The position numbers were made by a program, and so were the translations under genes. From positions 17,501-81,500 of the forward strand of contig JAIUJO010000790.1 of the NCBI GenBank assembly GCA_023846275.1: a stretch of DNA of 64,000 nt, read 5' to 3'. Below the pieces are notes generated by a model. It did not search any database. It saw nothing but the letters and a program-made list of their open reading frames with translations, and was not told the origin of the DNA. Source of the stretch: Vanilla planifolia. Its lineage: Eukaryota > Streptophyta > Magnoliopsida > Asparagales > Orchidaceae. Positions 47,895 to 60,493 of this stretch are shown piece after piece; position 1 is the first letter of the stretch; each line of letters begins with the position of its first letter.

Positions 47895-49103
47895 TATTTT
47901 TAGTAGCATTTCTTTTTCTAGTGAATGATAATTATATGTAAGAAATATTAGTGTTAAAAAATTAAATTATTTTAAATGATGGTTTTTAATAAGAGTTTTA
48001 GTGATAAATTTTTAAAATTAATTTTATAATTCAATTATCCATTTCATATAGTAATAAATATTTCACATCACATGATATAATAAAATAATAACTTTAATAT
48101 CGTTAAATGTTAAGTAAAATAATATGTAAAATTATAACTTTATAACAGTATATATATGTTGTCTATAAAATTTTTTAAATATTGTAATATTATATTATAC
48201 TATATTAGAAATTTAAAATTATACTATTAATGTAAAGTATTATTTATATTTATTACTTTATTACATCATATATAGGTGATATATTAGAATAATTATACTA
48301 TTATTATTTAACTAATTTGTTAATTAGTGTATGAACAACACAATTTTAAATTAATAATAAAAATAATTTTAAAAATTTATAATTTACTAAAATATTGATA
48401 AACAATAAATGTTTATTTCTCTCACTTTTTTTAAGTTTTAATTGATTATTTCTTTCACTTTTTTTCTTTATCTTGGTGTCTTTCATATTTTCTCACTTCT
48501 TTCGGTCTTCTACCATCATTTTTTTGTCTCTTCATTCTTTATCTTCTTATATTTTTCTTAGCCTGTCTTTGACTTTTGTTTTTCTCTATTTTCTCATTTC
48601 TCTCTATTTTTTACTTATTTATTTATTTTCATAATCTCCTCTATGTCATTTCGTTTCTTTTTTGAACTTATCAATCCTTGGCTTATTATCTTTGTTACAA
48701 AAAAAATATCTCCATCTCTAATCTCTCTTTTCTAGTGTATCAATTAGCTAAATTAAAGAGATATCTCATGTTGCATTATTTAATACATAATACTTATAAT
48801 AAATATAAATTTATTTATTTATATTTATTACAAAATTTAATTTTGTATTTATAAGAATGACAATATGATAGAAGAAAATAATATTAATTAATTTTTATTT
48901 TATAAAAAATTTATATGTTGTACAATTTATTTATTTATTATATATAAATTAAATATTGATATTAGATTAAACTTTCAAATATATAAAAGAATAATATTTT
49001 TTTAAGATTGAATATGATTAATAATTAAGAAAAAGTTGCAAAATAATTCATTATTTTTAAGACTATATGCACAAAACCATAAAATTATCTTTTTTAAGTA
49101 TTT
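47895..49103 (+). repeat. S-unit spacer 25
   Basis: Slightly shortened before the C/T block (about 48410-48770). AT parts otherwise ordinary; lead-in drifted (ATGCACAAAACCATAAAATT). Confidence 0.82.
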
Positions 49104-49215
49104 GTGATCACTCTAGTATCATTGCACTATAGCTTATACGACTGTCAAGGTTAAGCAAGCTTCGGTTAAAGTAGTTTTACAAGGGTTGACCTCTCGAGAA
49201 GTTCTCGTGTTGCAC
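49104..49215 (+). pseudogene. 5S rRNA relic
   Basis: GTGATCACTCTAGTATCATTGCAC, CAAGGTTAAGCAAGCTTCGGTT, ACAAGGGTTGACCTCTCGAGAAG and TTCTCGTGTTGCAC. It retains several CpGs in the 3' half (TTCGG, CTCGAG, CTCGTG) unlike its neighbours. Confidence 0.92.
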
Positions 49216-50551
49216 ATATTTTTTGATAATAATCATTTCTCTGATAAATCACAATTGATTTTAAAAACATGTTAATTTTAAAAAATTAAATTATTATAAA
49301 TTACATTTTATAAGTTCTATTTTAGTAATTAATTATTAATAACAATATTATAATATTATTATCAATTTCATATAATAATAAATATGACGCATCATTTGAT
49401 ATATTAAAATAATAAATTTAGCATAATTTAATTTATAACAAAATAACTTATCAAAATTACAATATATTTTAAGTACATTATGTTTATAGTAGTATACTTA
49501 TATTATATATAAAAGTTTTTAATTACAATAATATTAAAAAATAGATTATTAGATATCTAAAGTTACATAATTAATGTCTAAGATTATTCATGTTAATTAT
49601 CCAGATTATGTAATATAAAGAAAATGTTTTTGAATAATTATATTGTTTATTATTTAATTAAATTTTAAAATTTTTAGTATGAATAAAATAATAAAATATT
49701 AATTGTAAAATATATTTTTAAATATTTACATTATTTTTAAAATAATAACAAATCTAAAATATTTTTATATTTTAGTGTTATAAAATATTATATATTTTAA
49801 CTTCTTATATTTCAAAAATTTATAAGTTTAATAATTAATATTTAGTTTTTATTTAAATATTTTTTAATTTTTTATCTTTATCTCAAAATTTCTAACATTC
49901 TCTCAGTTCCTGGTCAATATTATTATTACCTTATTTATCTCTTAATTCTCTATCTTCTTATCTTTTTCTTGGCCCCTATGCTCCTCTATGATTCTTTACA
50001 TGCTTATTTCTCTTTCCATTTCAATTTTTTTTTATTCTTCTTATCTTTCTATGTTCTATTTCCTATCATGTTCATTAAATCATCTACAATCAATTGTATT
50101 ACTAATTTTTTCTTTATTTTATTATAATCAATCCCTTATGTTCCCTCTCTTATAAAATAATTGTCACATCTCCTTTATAGCTTTTTTAACACATCAATTA
50201 ATAATATTTTTAAAAAGTATTGTATTACATAATTTAAGAAATAATATTTATGTTAAATATATATTTAAGCATTTTTATATATTATGTAATTTAATTTATT
50301 ATTTATATTAATTGTAATATAATATAAAAAATGTTTTATATAAATGCCTTTGTTATAAAAAAATAATTTATGTAACTTTTCTATTAATTTTATATAAATG
50401 AATATTTATATTATATTATATAACTACATATACAAGAAACATAAATTTATTTTAAAAGTACATATACTTGATAATTTTGAAAAGTTTAGAAGTAGTTCAT
50501 TAAAATCAACACTATAATAACATAGCCAGGAGTTTTTGTCTATTTTGTGAA
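49216..50551 (+). repeat. S-unit spacer 26 (full length)
   Basis: C/T block at about 49850-50200. The AT-rich parts contain a larger share of Tn and An runs. The lead-in before the relic has lost the GCATG step (TTTTGTGAATATCC). Confidence 0.83.
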
Positions 50552-50667
50552 TATCCAACCACACAAGCATTATTGCATTAGATCTTGTTAGAACTCTAAT
50601 GTTAAGCTTTGCTTGGGTGAGAGTGGTATTGGGATTGGTGACCTCTTGAGAAGTTCTCATGTTGCAA
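50552..50667 (+). pseudogene. 5S rRNA relic
   Basis: CATCCAACC-like start with ACACAAGCATTATTGCATTAG, then GTTAGAACTCTAATGTTAAGC, TTTGCTTGGGTGAGAGTGGT, TTGGGATTGGTGACCTCTTG, and AGAAGTTCTCATGTTGCA. The minus strand is open for 78 codons (50424-50660), which is antisense 5S. Confidence 0.92.
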
Positions 50668-51880
50668 ATGTTTTTTAATATTCCATTTTCTAAATGTTAA
50701 TATTAAAATGTAAAATTCTTATAATTAATACATAATAAAATATCATTTTAGTAATTAATAATTGATAAGAAATTTATAATTTTATTATATATTTAATATA
50801 AAAATAAATATGGCACATTATGTTTTTTAATAAAAAAAAACTTTATTGTGGTTTAATATTAAGAAAAATAACTTATGTCAATTCTAATAAACTAGAATTA
50901 AGTTGTATTTATAATAATATATATATTTAGTGAATCAAATTTTGAAAATTAGTAATATTATATATTACACAACGTTTGAAATTTAAATTATATCATTAAT
51001 ATTTTTAATTATTTAATTTTATTATATGGAAAACTCATATAAATTTAATACGTTTTAATAATAATATTGTTTTAATTTCCGAAAACTTTTTTAATTTTTA
51101 TTATGAATAAAGTAAAATAATATTAATGTTTAAAATATTTTTTAAATTTGAAATATTTTAAAATAGAAGTAAATCATAAATTTTTTTATTTTTTATTATT
51201 ATTAGGTATTATATATGATTAGTTTCTCATATTAAAAACTATTATGAGTTTAATTATTAAGATTTAACTTTTATTTAATATTATTCCAATTTGTTACTTT
51301 TTATTTTAATATCTCTTATATTCTATCACTTGCTTTTCTTTCCAATTACTATTCTATATTTGTCTATTCATTCTCTATCTTTTTATATTTTTCTTGGACT
51401 TCTCTCTTTTATCCTTCTCTATTTTGTCATTTCTTTATTTTTTCTTTATTTATTTATTGTCTCTCTTCTATTTTTTCTTTTTTGTTTTTCTTTTCATTAA
51501 ATCTTATCTCATCTCTAGGTTTACTATTTCTTTCTCTTTATAGCTCCTATAACTTTTTATCTTTCTTTCTATTTTAGGATAATAATCTCTATCTAATTAT
51601 CTATTTTTTGGCCATAAATTAATAATATTTTGAAAATTTCTAATATTGCATAGTTTAATATGTTATATTTATGATAAATATATATTGTATTATTTTCATG
51701 TGTTATATAATTTAATTTTTTTAAGGATGTCAACATATTGAAAAAATAATTTTATATTGTTGTTGTGTTATAAAAAATAATACATTATGTAATTTTTTAT
51801 TAATTTTATATAAATAAAATATTGAAATTATAATATTTTTTGACATATATAATAAGCATATTTTTTTCAAAAGTGCATGT
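50668..51880 (+). repeat. S-unit spacer 27 up to L insertion point
   Basis: C/T block at about 51280-51620 (69-codon frame 51291-51500). Ends AAAAGTGCATGT directly before the L start. Confidence 0.84.
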
Positions 51881-54068
51881 TGAAGTGGAAATTAGGGTGT
51901 GAATTCCACAAAAGGTGGGGAATTACGATATTAAACTATTATTACAAACTTTTAGTATGTATCGATTTTCAAAAAAAATTATAAAAAAAAGTTATGTTTA
52001 TTAAAAAAATATTAGCTGTAACTATAATAATTTATAATTTCTTTAATGAAAATATAAGTTGAAATGATATATGAAAAATTTTAATTGGCTCAGTTCAAAT
52101 TATAACATACATCCCTCAAACTATGGTTGAAAAAAATTCCACTAGTAAAAAGATTACAACTTGAGATTATTCCTCATGACTTACTACAATCCTACTAGCT
52201 TTTACATGTTCAACTATAATTGGGCTTTTATAAGGTCAACCATAAGTTAGTTATTTATGGATTGAAACAAAACTCATGCTTTCATAAATGCTGAGCCACC
52301 CATCTCAAAAGATAAAATACAACAAGAAACAAATTTTTGATAAAAATGTATAAATTTTCTTATTCTTATTGATGAACGTAAAAAGGCATGAAGTGCTAAA
52401 AGTTAAGAAAAGAATTATGAAAATAAAAGCCTAAGAGAATTAGGCTTAGTTGGAAGAATTTTGAATTTCAAGTAGTCTGAAGTAGTAGGTGCTACTAGAA
52501 GACCATTTTGTTAGTAAAATATGATGCAACCTTCTGTTGTGGTGTTAAAATTTTGTGAATATTCATTAGTCATTTCATTTACAATGGATAGTCATTTATA
52601 AAAAAGTTGTTGTCATACCCATTTGAAAGTGAATTAAAGGCATTAGAAAGATAGTTTACAAATAGCTTAAATGGATCTCAAAATATTCTTCCTGCATAGC
52701 TACTATGATGGCATGATAATATCCAGTTATTTATCCATTAGGCAGGATTGATTGGAGCCAATTGATTTGCAAAGAGGAGATCTCAGACTTTTGATCAAAC
52801 ACTAGAAATGTGCATGAAGTTCTAGATGGTTTCATCAAGTTGGATTTGATGGAGGCCATTCGATCAAATAAGACGAGATTTGTAACATTCGATTAATCAA
52901 TGGTAAAATCAAGATTATGTCTTGTTAGAAGCATTCAAATAGGAGAGATTTGGGTCATCAGATAAAAAATAGATTATATCAAAAAGCAGACATAAAAATG
53001 CCATACGAGAAAGTCTGATAATATATCAACCACTAAATAGACTAAAAAGTTACAATAGATAAAATACTAACCATCCAATTAGCTTATCAAATGAGTGGTT
53101 CGATCGATTAAGATCATTATTTAAAGGGAAAGACCATCTCCACCTTGTTATCAAAAAAATTCCTGATCAGATGGTGCTAAGCTTACCAATTTTGGATAGA
53201 GACAATGATAAAGGATAATCCAACTTTGCACAAGAAGAAACTAGTTTGGGATTTAACTTATCAATCTAGTATTGGCAGGTTTCCCACTTATGTACTTGGG
53301 ATTTAATCACGTGGTTAGACTAATGTCCTACAAGTTTATCTGTGTTCAACCAATCTCATCCATTTATTTTTTTGAATGCTTTCTGGTTTGATCTAATGCC
53401 TCACCACATCCTATTTAGGAATTCACTTTGAACTAGAATAGGTCAACCCAATCTTCATATGACAATTTTCTTGACCATATGGTTGGGCATAAGCTCGACC
53501 TAAGACATTTTGCATTTAGGCACAACTTGGGATATGTCACAAACGTTTTTTTAATTAATTCCAAAAATCTTAACTGAATTATTTTTAATGAAATGAAGAT
53601 TTAATATCAAATTGACAATGAATTCTAAAAAAAAAAGGTATGATTTAACCAAAGAAACAAATTATTTTAAAATAGAATTATGTTAAATCAAAGATTTAAG
53701 TTAGATTTGAACCAAGAAAATAATTAAGTAATTAAAAAACATTATCTTATTCATTTATAAAATCAATAAGATGATTAAATAATTTAGATGGCTAAATATC
53801 ATTTGAAATTGATACAAAAATAGAGTTATTTAAAATTAACAAACTAATATTCTATTTCAAAGTAAAATAAAAATTTACAAAAGTTGATACAAAAGTCTAG
53901 AATTTTGAAACTTGTTAATCACTCTAAAGTTTTTTAAAGACTACTAGTTCACCTTTTTCAAAATATATAATTTTTTTATTTGTAAACTTATTTCACACAA
54001 ACAAACCTATTAGAATAAAATGCTAAACATTTATAGCTTGACACTTCAAACGCAAGGGTGACCTAGAA
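51881..54068 (+). mobile_element. L module i, full length
   Basis: About 2.19 kb, the clearest complete copy beside d. Begins TGAAGTGGAAATTAGGG after GCATGT and ends GGTGACCTAGAA followed by CATAT. The 5' region carries CCACTAGTAAAAAGATTACA; the centre carries several GATCAA/TTGATC-rich stretches; the 3' region carries TTTTTCAAAATATATAA in place of the usual TGTTCAAAGTGCATAGC. The upstream USE-like box is largely lost near 53220. No coding domain is visible. Confidence 0.87.
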
Positions 54069-54144
54069 CATATTTTTGATAATTTAAAAAATTTTAGAAA
54101 TGATACATTATTTTCAAGAAATTAGTCATACAACAATGATTCTT
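54069..54144 (+). repeat. Lead-in with 5S relic deleted
   Basis: CATATTTTTGATAATTT and ACAACAATGATTCTTTTTC form the normal lead-in, but it runs straight into TTATAAATGATAGTTTATAA, which normally lies about 100 bp after a relic. The whole 5S relic is deleted here. Confidence 0.78.
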
Positions 54145-55200
54145 TTTCAATTATAAATGATAGTTTATAAGTATAATTTTAGTTAGTAATTATTATTAAT
54201 AGCTTGATAGCATCAATATTAATTTAATAAAATAATAAATATGACACATCATATGATATAACAAAATAATAATTTTAGTATAGTTTAGTATTGAGAAAAA
54301 TAACTTATATTAATTATAATAATCTAAAAAATAAACTTATTATTTAATTAAATTTTTTAATTAATCTAAAAAAGGTAATATGAAATTAATAGTTTAAATA
54401 TTATTTAAATATTTATAATATTATAAAATAATAATAAACCTTTATTTTTTTACATTTTATTATTATTAAAAAACTTTATAAGATTTACTTATTATATTTG
54501 ATAAATATTACAAGTTTAATTTTTATGATTATACTTTTATTTCTATTTTTTCCAGTTTTTCTCTTTATCTTAATATCGCTCACACAATCTTGCTTCCTTC
54601 TTTCTCCTATTGTTATTCTTTTTTTGTCTCTTAATTCTCTATATCTTTATATTTTTCTTGATCACTTTTCTCCAATATTGTTATCAACTTCCTAATTTCT
54701 CACTCTCTTATTCACTTATTTATTTATTCTCTCATTATCTTTTGAGTCACTCTTCATTTATTTATCTCTCATGTCTCTAAATTATTATTTTCATCTTTAT
54801 TTGTCTCTTATCCACCGTTGTTTTTCTCTCTTTTATCAAATAATTATCTCCATCTCTATTATCTCTTTTTCAACCCAACAATTAATAAAACTAAAAACAT
54901 CTTTATATTGCATAGTTTAATATCAAGTATTAATGATAAATATATATTTTATTATTTACACTTATATAAGTTCATTTTTTTATTTATGACAATGATTACA
55001 TAATAGAAGAAAATCTTCTATGTTAGTGTCTATTATAGAAAAGATAATAGTTTTGATAATTGTTTCCAATTTGTATATAAATGAAAAATTGATATTATAT
55101 TATATTATATTATGACATTTATATATGGCCATAATTTTTTTAAAAAGTGTATATGCTTGATAATTTAGAAAATTTAAGAAAGTTATAGCTTGCTTGTAAA
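54145..55200 (+). repeat. S-unit spacer 28, no clear 5S at either end
   Basis: AT body shortened (about 54330). C/T block at about 54530-54890 with frames of 65 and 61 codons nearby. Ends in a lead-in followed by AGTTATAGCTTGCTTG (55181-55197), possibly the last trace of an A-box; the rest of the relic is absent. Confidence 0.75.
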
Positions 55201-56436
55201 TCTTTCTTTATAATTCTTTTTGTATTGTATGACAATTTATTTTCTTAACATGTAAATGTCAAAAAATTAAATTATTATAAATTATAGTTTATAATTACAA
55301 TTTTAATAATTAATTGATAATAATAACTTTATAATATTATTATTAATTTCAAATGATAATAAATTTGGCACATCATATGATATAATAAAATAATAATTTT
55401 AAAATAGATTAATATTAAGCCAAAAAGTATACCAATTATAATAAATAAGAATTAATTTTTATTTATTTAATATAGATATCATGTGCATAAAATCTTTTAA
55501 ATATAGTAATATTATGTTATAAAATATAAGAAATTTAAAAATATATGATTAATATTAAATATTAATTATATTTATTATCTATATCACATCACACAAAGAT
55601 AATATTTTAGAATAATTATATTATTTATTATTTAATAAAATATTTTATTTTAAGTTTGTATAAAATAATATATTATTAATAGTAAAAATATTCTTTAAAT
55701 ATTTGAAATATTCTAAAATACTAACAATAATTTCTTATATTTTATTATTAAATATTTTATATAATAAGTTTTAATATTTAGTAAATAGTATATTAGATTT
55801 AACTTTTATTAAAATATTTCTCTTATTATTTTCTTATTATCTTAATATGTCTAATATTCTCTCACTTTTGTTTCCCTCTTATTATCATTCTCTATTTGTT
55901 TGTTCATTCTTTATGTTTTTATATTTTTCTTAGCCTCTCTTTTCTCTCCCCTTCTTTAATTTATTATTTTGCACCCTTTCATTTATTAATTTATTCTCTC
56001 TATTTCTTATATATTCTTTATTTTTTCTTTTACTGTTCATTAAATCATTTCTAATCTTTATCGATTAGTATTTCTTTCTATATTTTTACTCTTACCAATT
56101 CCAGTCTTTCTTTCATACTTATAGAATAATTATCTCTAACACTATTATCCATTTCTCATCTCATCAATTCATAATATTTATAAAATTTCTTATACTACAT
56201 AATTTAATATATAATATTTATGATAAAGATATATTTCATTATTTCTATTTAATAATTAATTTTATTTTTAAATTAATAAAAATTATTACATAATTAAAGA
56301 AAATCATATAAATTAATGTCTATGTCTTAAAAAATATTAGTACATGTAATTTGTTTATTAATTTTATATAAACAAAATATTGATATTGAAAATATTATGG
56401 ACTATATAATATCATTAATTTTTTAAAAATAAATAT
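55201..56436 (+). repeat. S-unit spacer 29 up to L fragment j
   Basis: C/T block at about 55800-56175. The AT body and second AT part are of normal layout, ending AAATAAATAT at the L boundary. Confidence 0.82.
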
Positions 56437-56815
56437 TGAAGTGAAAACAAGTGTATGAATCCCACAAAAGTGCATGAATTATTTTTTTAAAATATTTTTG
56501 CTAAGTTTTTTATTACATTTATTTTCAAAAATTAATTAAAAAATATTTATTTTGTTTACAAAAAGTATTTATTTACAAATATAATAATTTATAATTTTTT
56601 AATGAAAACAATGGTGTAAATGGTATACAAAAATTTCTATGTCATTCTGTCCTAATTAGAACCTATGTCCACCCAAACTCAAATTTGAAAAAAACTCAAT
56701 AGTATACCTCTAACCTATTAGATTTTTCAAGTTGACCTGCGAGATGGGCTTTGACGAGGTCAAGCCTAACTCTATTTTTTACGACATCATACAAAATAAA
56801 GCTCCAAAAATTATA
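56437..56815 (+). mobile_element. L module fragment j (5' end only)
   Basis: TGAAGTGAAAACAAGTGTATG to ACATCATACAAAATAAAGCTCC: the first ~380 bp of L, then a junction directly into the lead-in of a relic. About 1.8 kb of L is deleted. Confidence 0.83.
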
Positions 56816-56893
56816 ATAAATTTGAAATGTTTTGAAATGGTTTTTTTCTTAACCATAATAATCACATAACAATAATTTATTTCTTTTATATAT
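56816..56893 (+). repeat. Partial lead-in to 5S relic
   Basis: TTTTGAAATGG, CCATAATAATCACATAAC, TTCTTTTATATATG: the second half of the lead-in only. Confidence 0.7.
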
Positions 56894-56968
56894 GTGTGCA
56901 ACAACTCCAGCATTATGAGATTAGATCACATTTGAGCTCCAAACTATTAAGAAGTCCTCACATTGCAC
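56894..56968 (+). pseudogene. 5S rRNA relic with central deletion
   Basis: GTGTGCAACAACTCCAGCATTATG and TTAGATCACATTTGAGCTCC form the 5' half. After CAAACT it jumps to AAGAAGTCCTCACATTGCAC. The A-box 3' half and all of the C-box are missing. Confidence 0.85.
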
Positions 56969-58245
56969 AACTTTTTATAGCATTTGTTTTGATAATGAAT
57001 GGCAACTTATTTAATAACATGTTAATTTTAAATAATTAAATTATTATAAATGAGTTAATAATTGGAATTTAAGTCTACCATTTTAATAATAACATTGCAA
57101 GAATATCATTAATTTCTTTTAAAAATAAATAGAGCACATCATATGATTTAATAAAATAAATCTTTAATATAATTAAATATTGACAAAAATAACATATAAT
57201 AATTATAGTTAATTAGAACTAATTTATATTTATAATAGAATATATATAATATGCATAGAAGTTTTTAAATAAAGTAATAATATGTTAAAGAATATTAGAA
57301 ACCTAAAAATATAACATTAATGTTAAATATTATTTTTATTTATTATCTGTAATAAATAATATAAAGATAATATATTTGAATAATTATATTATTTATTAAT
57401 TAATTAACTTTTGTAATTAATGTATGAGTTAAATTAAATTAAATTAATAGTTAAAAATATGCTTTATATATATGTAATATTTAAATAAAGTAATAAACCA
57501 TAAATATTTTTTTTGTTATTAAATATTATGTATGGTTACCTTAGTATTTGTAATTAAGCTATAAGTTTAATCTTTTAATATTTAACTTTTATATAATTAT
57601 TTCTCTAACTTATTTCTTTTTTATCATTTTTACTTATATTTTCACACTTTCTTCTCTCCCTTATTGTCATTTTTTACATAATTTATTCACTATCTCTTTA
57701 TATTATTTTTAGCTATTCTTTCCTCTATCCTTTTCTAATTTCTTTTTTCTGTCTCTATTTTACTTATTTATTTGGTCTCTTTAGTTCCTCTATGTTATCT
57801 CTTTTCTTTTTCTATTTGTTAAATCATTTCTCATTTCTCTCTCACATATAGAGTAGTTACCTCCATCTTTATTAACTTCTTTTTAGCTTATCAATTAATA
57901 CTATTAAAAAAATCTGAAGTGTTGCATAGTTTAACATATAATATTTATGATAAATATGTATTTTGTTGTATATATTTGTTACATAATTTTTTTATCTACA
58001 AGAATGATAAAATAATAGAAAAAAACTTTATATATTAATTTCTATCATTAAAAATAATTATTTGTATAATTTTCTATTAATTATATGTAAAAACTATTTC
58101 GATGTTAGAAACTATTTTGACATATATAGTAAGCATAAAGTTTTTTTAAAAGTTCATATGCTTGTTAATTTTGTTAATTTTAGAAATACTTTACTATCTT
58201 CAGCACAATGATCACACAACTATGTCTTTTTGTCCATAATATACA
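56969..58245 (+). repeat. S-unit spacer 30 (full length)
   Basis: C/T block at about 57590-57900, slightly short at its 3' end. Lead-in normal (GCACAATGATCACACAAC). No gene is seen. Confidence 0.83.
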
Positions 58246-58360
58246 TGGATGGCCATAAGAGTGTTATGGCACTAAATCTCATTAGAACTAAAAGGTTTTG
58301 CTTGCTTGGGTGAGACTAGTATTCGCATGAGTTACCCCTTAATTTGCCCTCATCTTGCAA
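58246..58360 (+). pseudogene. 5S rRNA relic
   Basis: ATGGCCATAAGAGTGTTATGGCAC, then TCTCATTAGAACTAAAAGGTTTTGC, TTGCTTGGGTGAGACTAGT, a poor C-box (TCGCATGAGTTACC) and CCTCATCTTGCAA. Confidence 0.9.
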
Positions 58361-59589
58361 GTATTGTTTTCATTTTTTTATTGAAAAATAATTTATTTTA
58401 TTAAAAGGTTAATGGAAAAAGTAAAAATTATTATAAATGACTATTTATAATTAATATTTCAGTTATTAATTATTAATAATAATTTTATAACATTATTGCC
58501 AGTTACATTTAAAAATAAATATGGCACTTCATTAAATATAATAAAAAAGACTTTAATATTCTTAATATTAAGGAAAATAACTTATATAAGTTATAACAAA
58601 TTAGAATTAATATTTATAATAGCATAAATATTACGTGTATAGAATTTTTTAAATATAATATCATTATATTATAAAATATTAAGAATTTAAAATTATATCA
58701 TAAATATTAAATATTATTTATATTTATTAATTTTGTTATATTATATATAAATATTATATTAAATAATTATATTATTTATTATTTAATTTTTTTGATTTTA
58801 AGTATCAATAAAATAACATAACATTAATAATAAAAATATTATTTAAATATTTGAAAATTTTCAAAATAATAATAAACCATAAATTTTTGTTATACTTTAT
58901 TATTGTAAATATTATATATGATAAACTTATTATATTTAATAAATATTAAGGTTTAACTATTAATAGTCAACTTTTTTTATTATTTTTGATTTTTTTCTCT
59001 TTATCTCAATATTTTTCATATTCTCTCACTTTTCCCCTCTTATTATCATTCTCTCTTTGTGTCTTCATTCTCTATCTTCTAATACTTTGTATAGCCATAC
59101 AATCTCCTCCATTTTTTTAATATTTTTCATTTTTATCTCTCTTTTGTTTATTTGTTAATTGTCTCTATCTCTTTTATATTCTCTCCTTTCTTTTTATTCA
59201 ATAAATCTTTGCTGATCTCTCTCTTATACTATTTCTTTTCTTTTTCTTTATTATCAATTGATGCCTTTTTCCCTCTCTTGTAGAGTAGTTATCTCCGTCT
59301 CTATTATTTTTTTTTCATCCCATCTAGTAACAATATCAAGAAAAAAATCTCATGATGTATATTTTAATATATAATATTTAATATAAATAATTTATTTTAA
59401 TAAATATTTATTACATATTTTAATTTTTGATTTGTTAGAATGATAACATAATGGACAAAAATCTTATCTATTGATGTCTTTGTTATCAAAAAAATTGTTT
59501 ATGTACCTTTTTTATTACTTTTAAAAAGAGAAAATATTGATAATTGAATATATTAGCATATATAAAAAGAATATTTCTAAAAGTACTTA
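58361..59589 (+). repeat. S-unit spacer 31 up to L module k
   Basis: C/T block at about 58960-59340. The ends of the AT parts are ordinary; the L boundary is drifted (AAAAGTACTTATACAGG). Confidence 0.82.
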
Positions 59590-60290
59590 TACAGGTGAAA
59601 TCAATTGTGTAAATCAAAGAAAAAATGCGTGCATTTTGGTTTTAAACTTATTTTAGTTATTTTTGGGTTGTCTTTATTTTAAAAAATTGGTTATAAAAAT
59701 TATTTTATATTTATAACAAGGTTTGATATACAAAAATTATAATTTATTTTTTTTAATATTGACAATGAAAGTTAAAATTCTACAACAAAAAAAATTTTAG
59801 ATGGTTCGATTCAAATAACAACCTACTTCTACCCCCAACTTAGGTCCACAACAAGTCCACTACTAATATCAACTTAACCAAAGAAAAAATAATTCAAAAA
59901 TAGAATTAAATTAAATCAATCAATGATTTAAGCAAGATTTGAAACAAGAGATGAATTTACAGATTCAAAAATTTAATGCTATTCATTTACCAAATGAAGG
60001 AGATAATTAAAAATTTTAGATGCCTTAATATGACTTCAAGTTGGTATGAAAGGATAAAGCCTTAAAATTAATAACCTAACATTATATTTAATAGTAAAAT
60101 AAAACTTTATCAAGGTAGGTGTGCATGTCTTCAATCTTTGAAGCTTGTTGAACAGTCCAAGGTGCTTTAAAGGCCATTAATTTACCACTTTAAAGATGTA
60201 CGACTTTTTTTTTACATTTAATCCTATTTAGCATCAAAAAAGCCCTTTAGAATAAAAGGTTAAACATTTAAGGCTTGTCCAATAAAACAG
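59590..60290 (+). mobile_element. L module k, internally deleted
   Basis: About 0.7 kb. The 5' part (GGTGAAATCAATTGTGTAAATC to CCACTACTAA) is joined near 59865 to the 3' part (TCAACTTAACCAAAGAAAAAA). It ends near CCAATAAAACAG. The 3' part pairs with L module f (~34920-35160) in the duplicated block. Confidence 0.82.
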
Positions 60291-60378
60291 TGTTTATTAA
60301 TTTAGAAAATTTTTGAAATGATTCATTATCCTTAAGATAATAACAAGTCAACTATGATTCTTTGTCAACTTTATGCAT
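60291..60378 (+). repeat. Conserved lead-in to 5S relic
   Basis: TTATTAATTTAGAAAATTTTTG, AGATAATAACAAGTCAACTATG and TTTATGCATG. More complete than its sister copy at 35181-35242. Confidence 0.75.
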
Positions 60379-60493
60379 GGGGGACCACAATAATATTATA
60401 GCACTAAATCGCATTAGATCTTTAAGGTTATGCTTGCTTTGGCTAGAGTAGTATTAGGATGGGTGACCTTTTGAGAAACGCTTGTGTTCTACG
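60379..60493 (+). pseudogene. 5S rRNA relic, duplicated type
   Basis: GTGGGACC-like start read as GGGGGACCACAATAATATTATAGCAC. A-box TTAAGGTTATGCTTGC; TTTGGCTAGAGTAGTATTAGG; exact GGATGGGTGACC C-box; end GAGAAACGCTTGTGTTCTAC. Sister of the relic at 35243. Confidence 0.92.

Noticed and set aside
50424-50660. Minus-strand frames at 10267-10503, 50424-50660 and 61672-61887 that share a peptide like RSNAIMLVW
   Set aside because: The shared peptide is the antisense reading of the 5S relics at 10321, 50552 and 61762. It mimics a protein family but is RNA-gene homology.
55181-55197. AGTTATAGCTTGCTTG as a last piece of a 5S A-box
   Set aside because: The position is right, but about 16 bases of match in such sequence is too weak to list as a relic.
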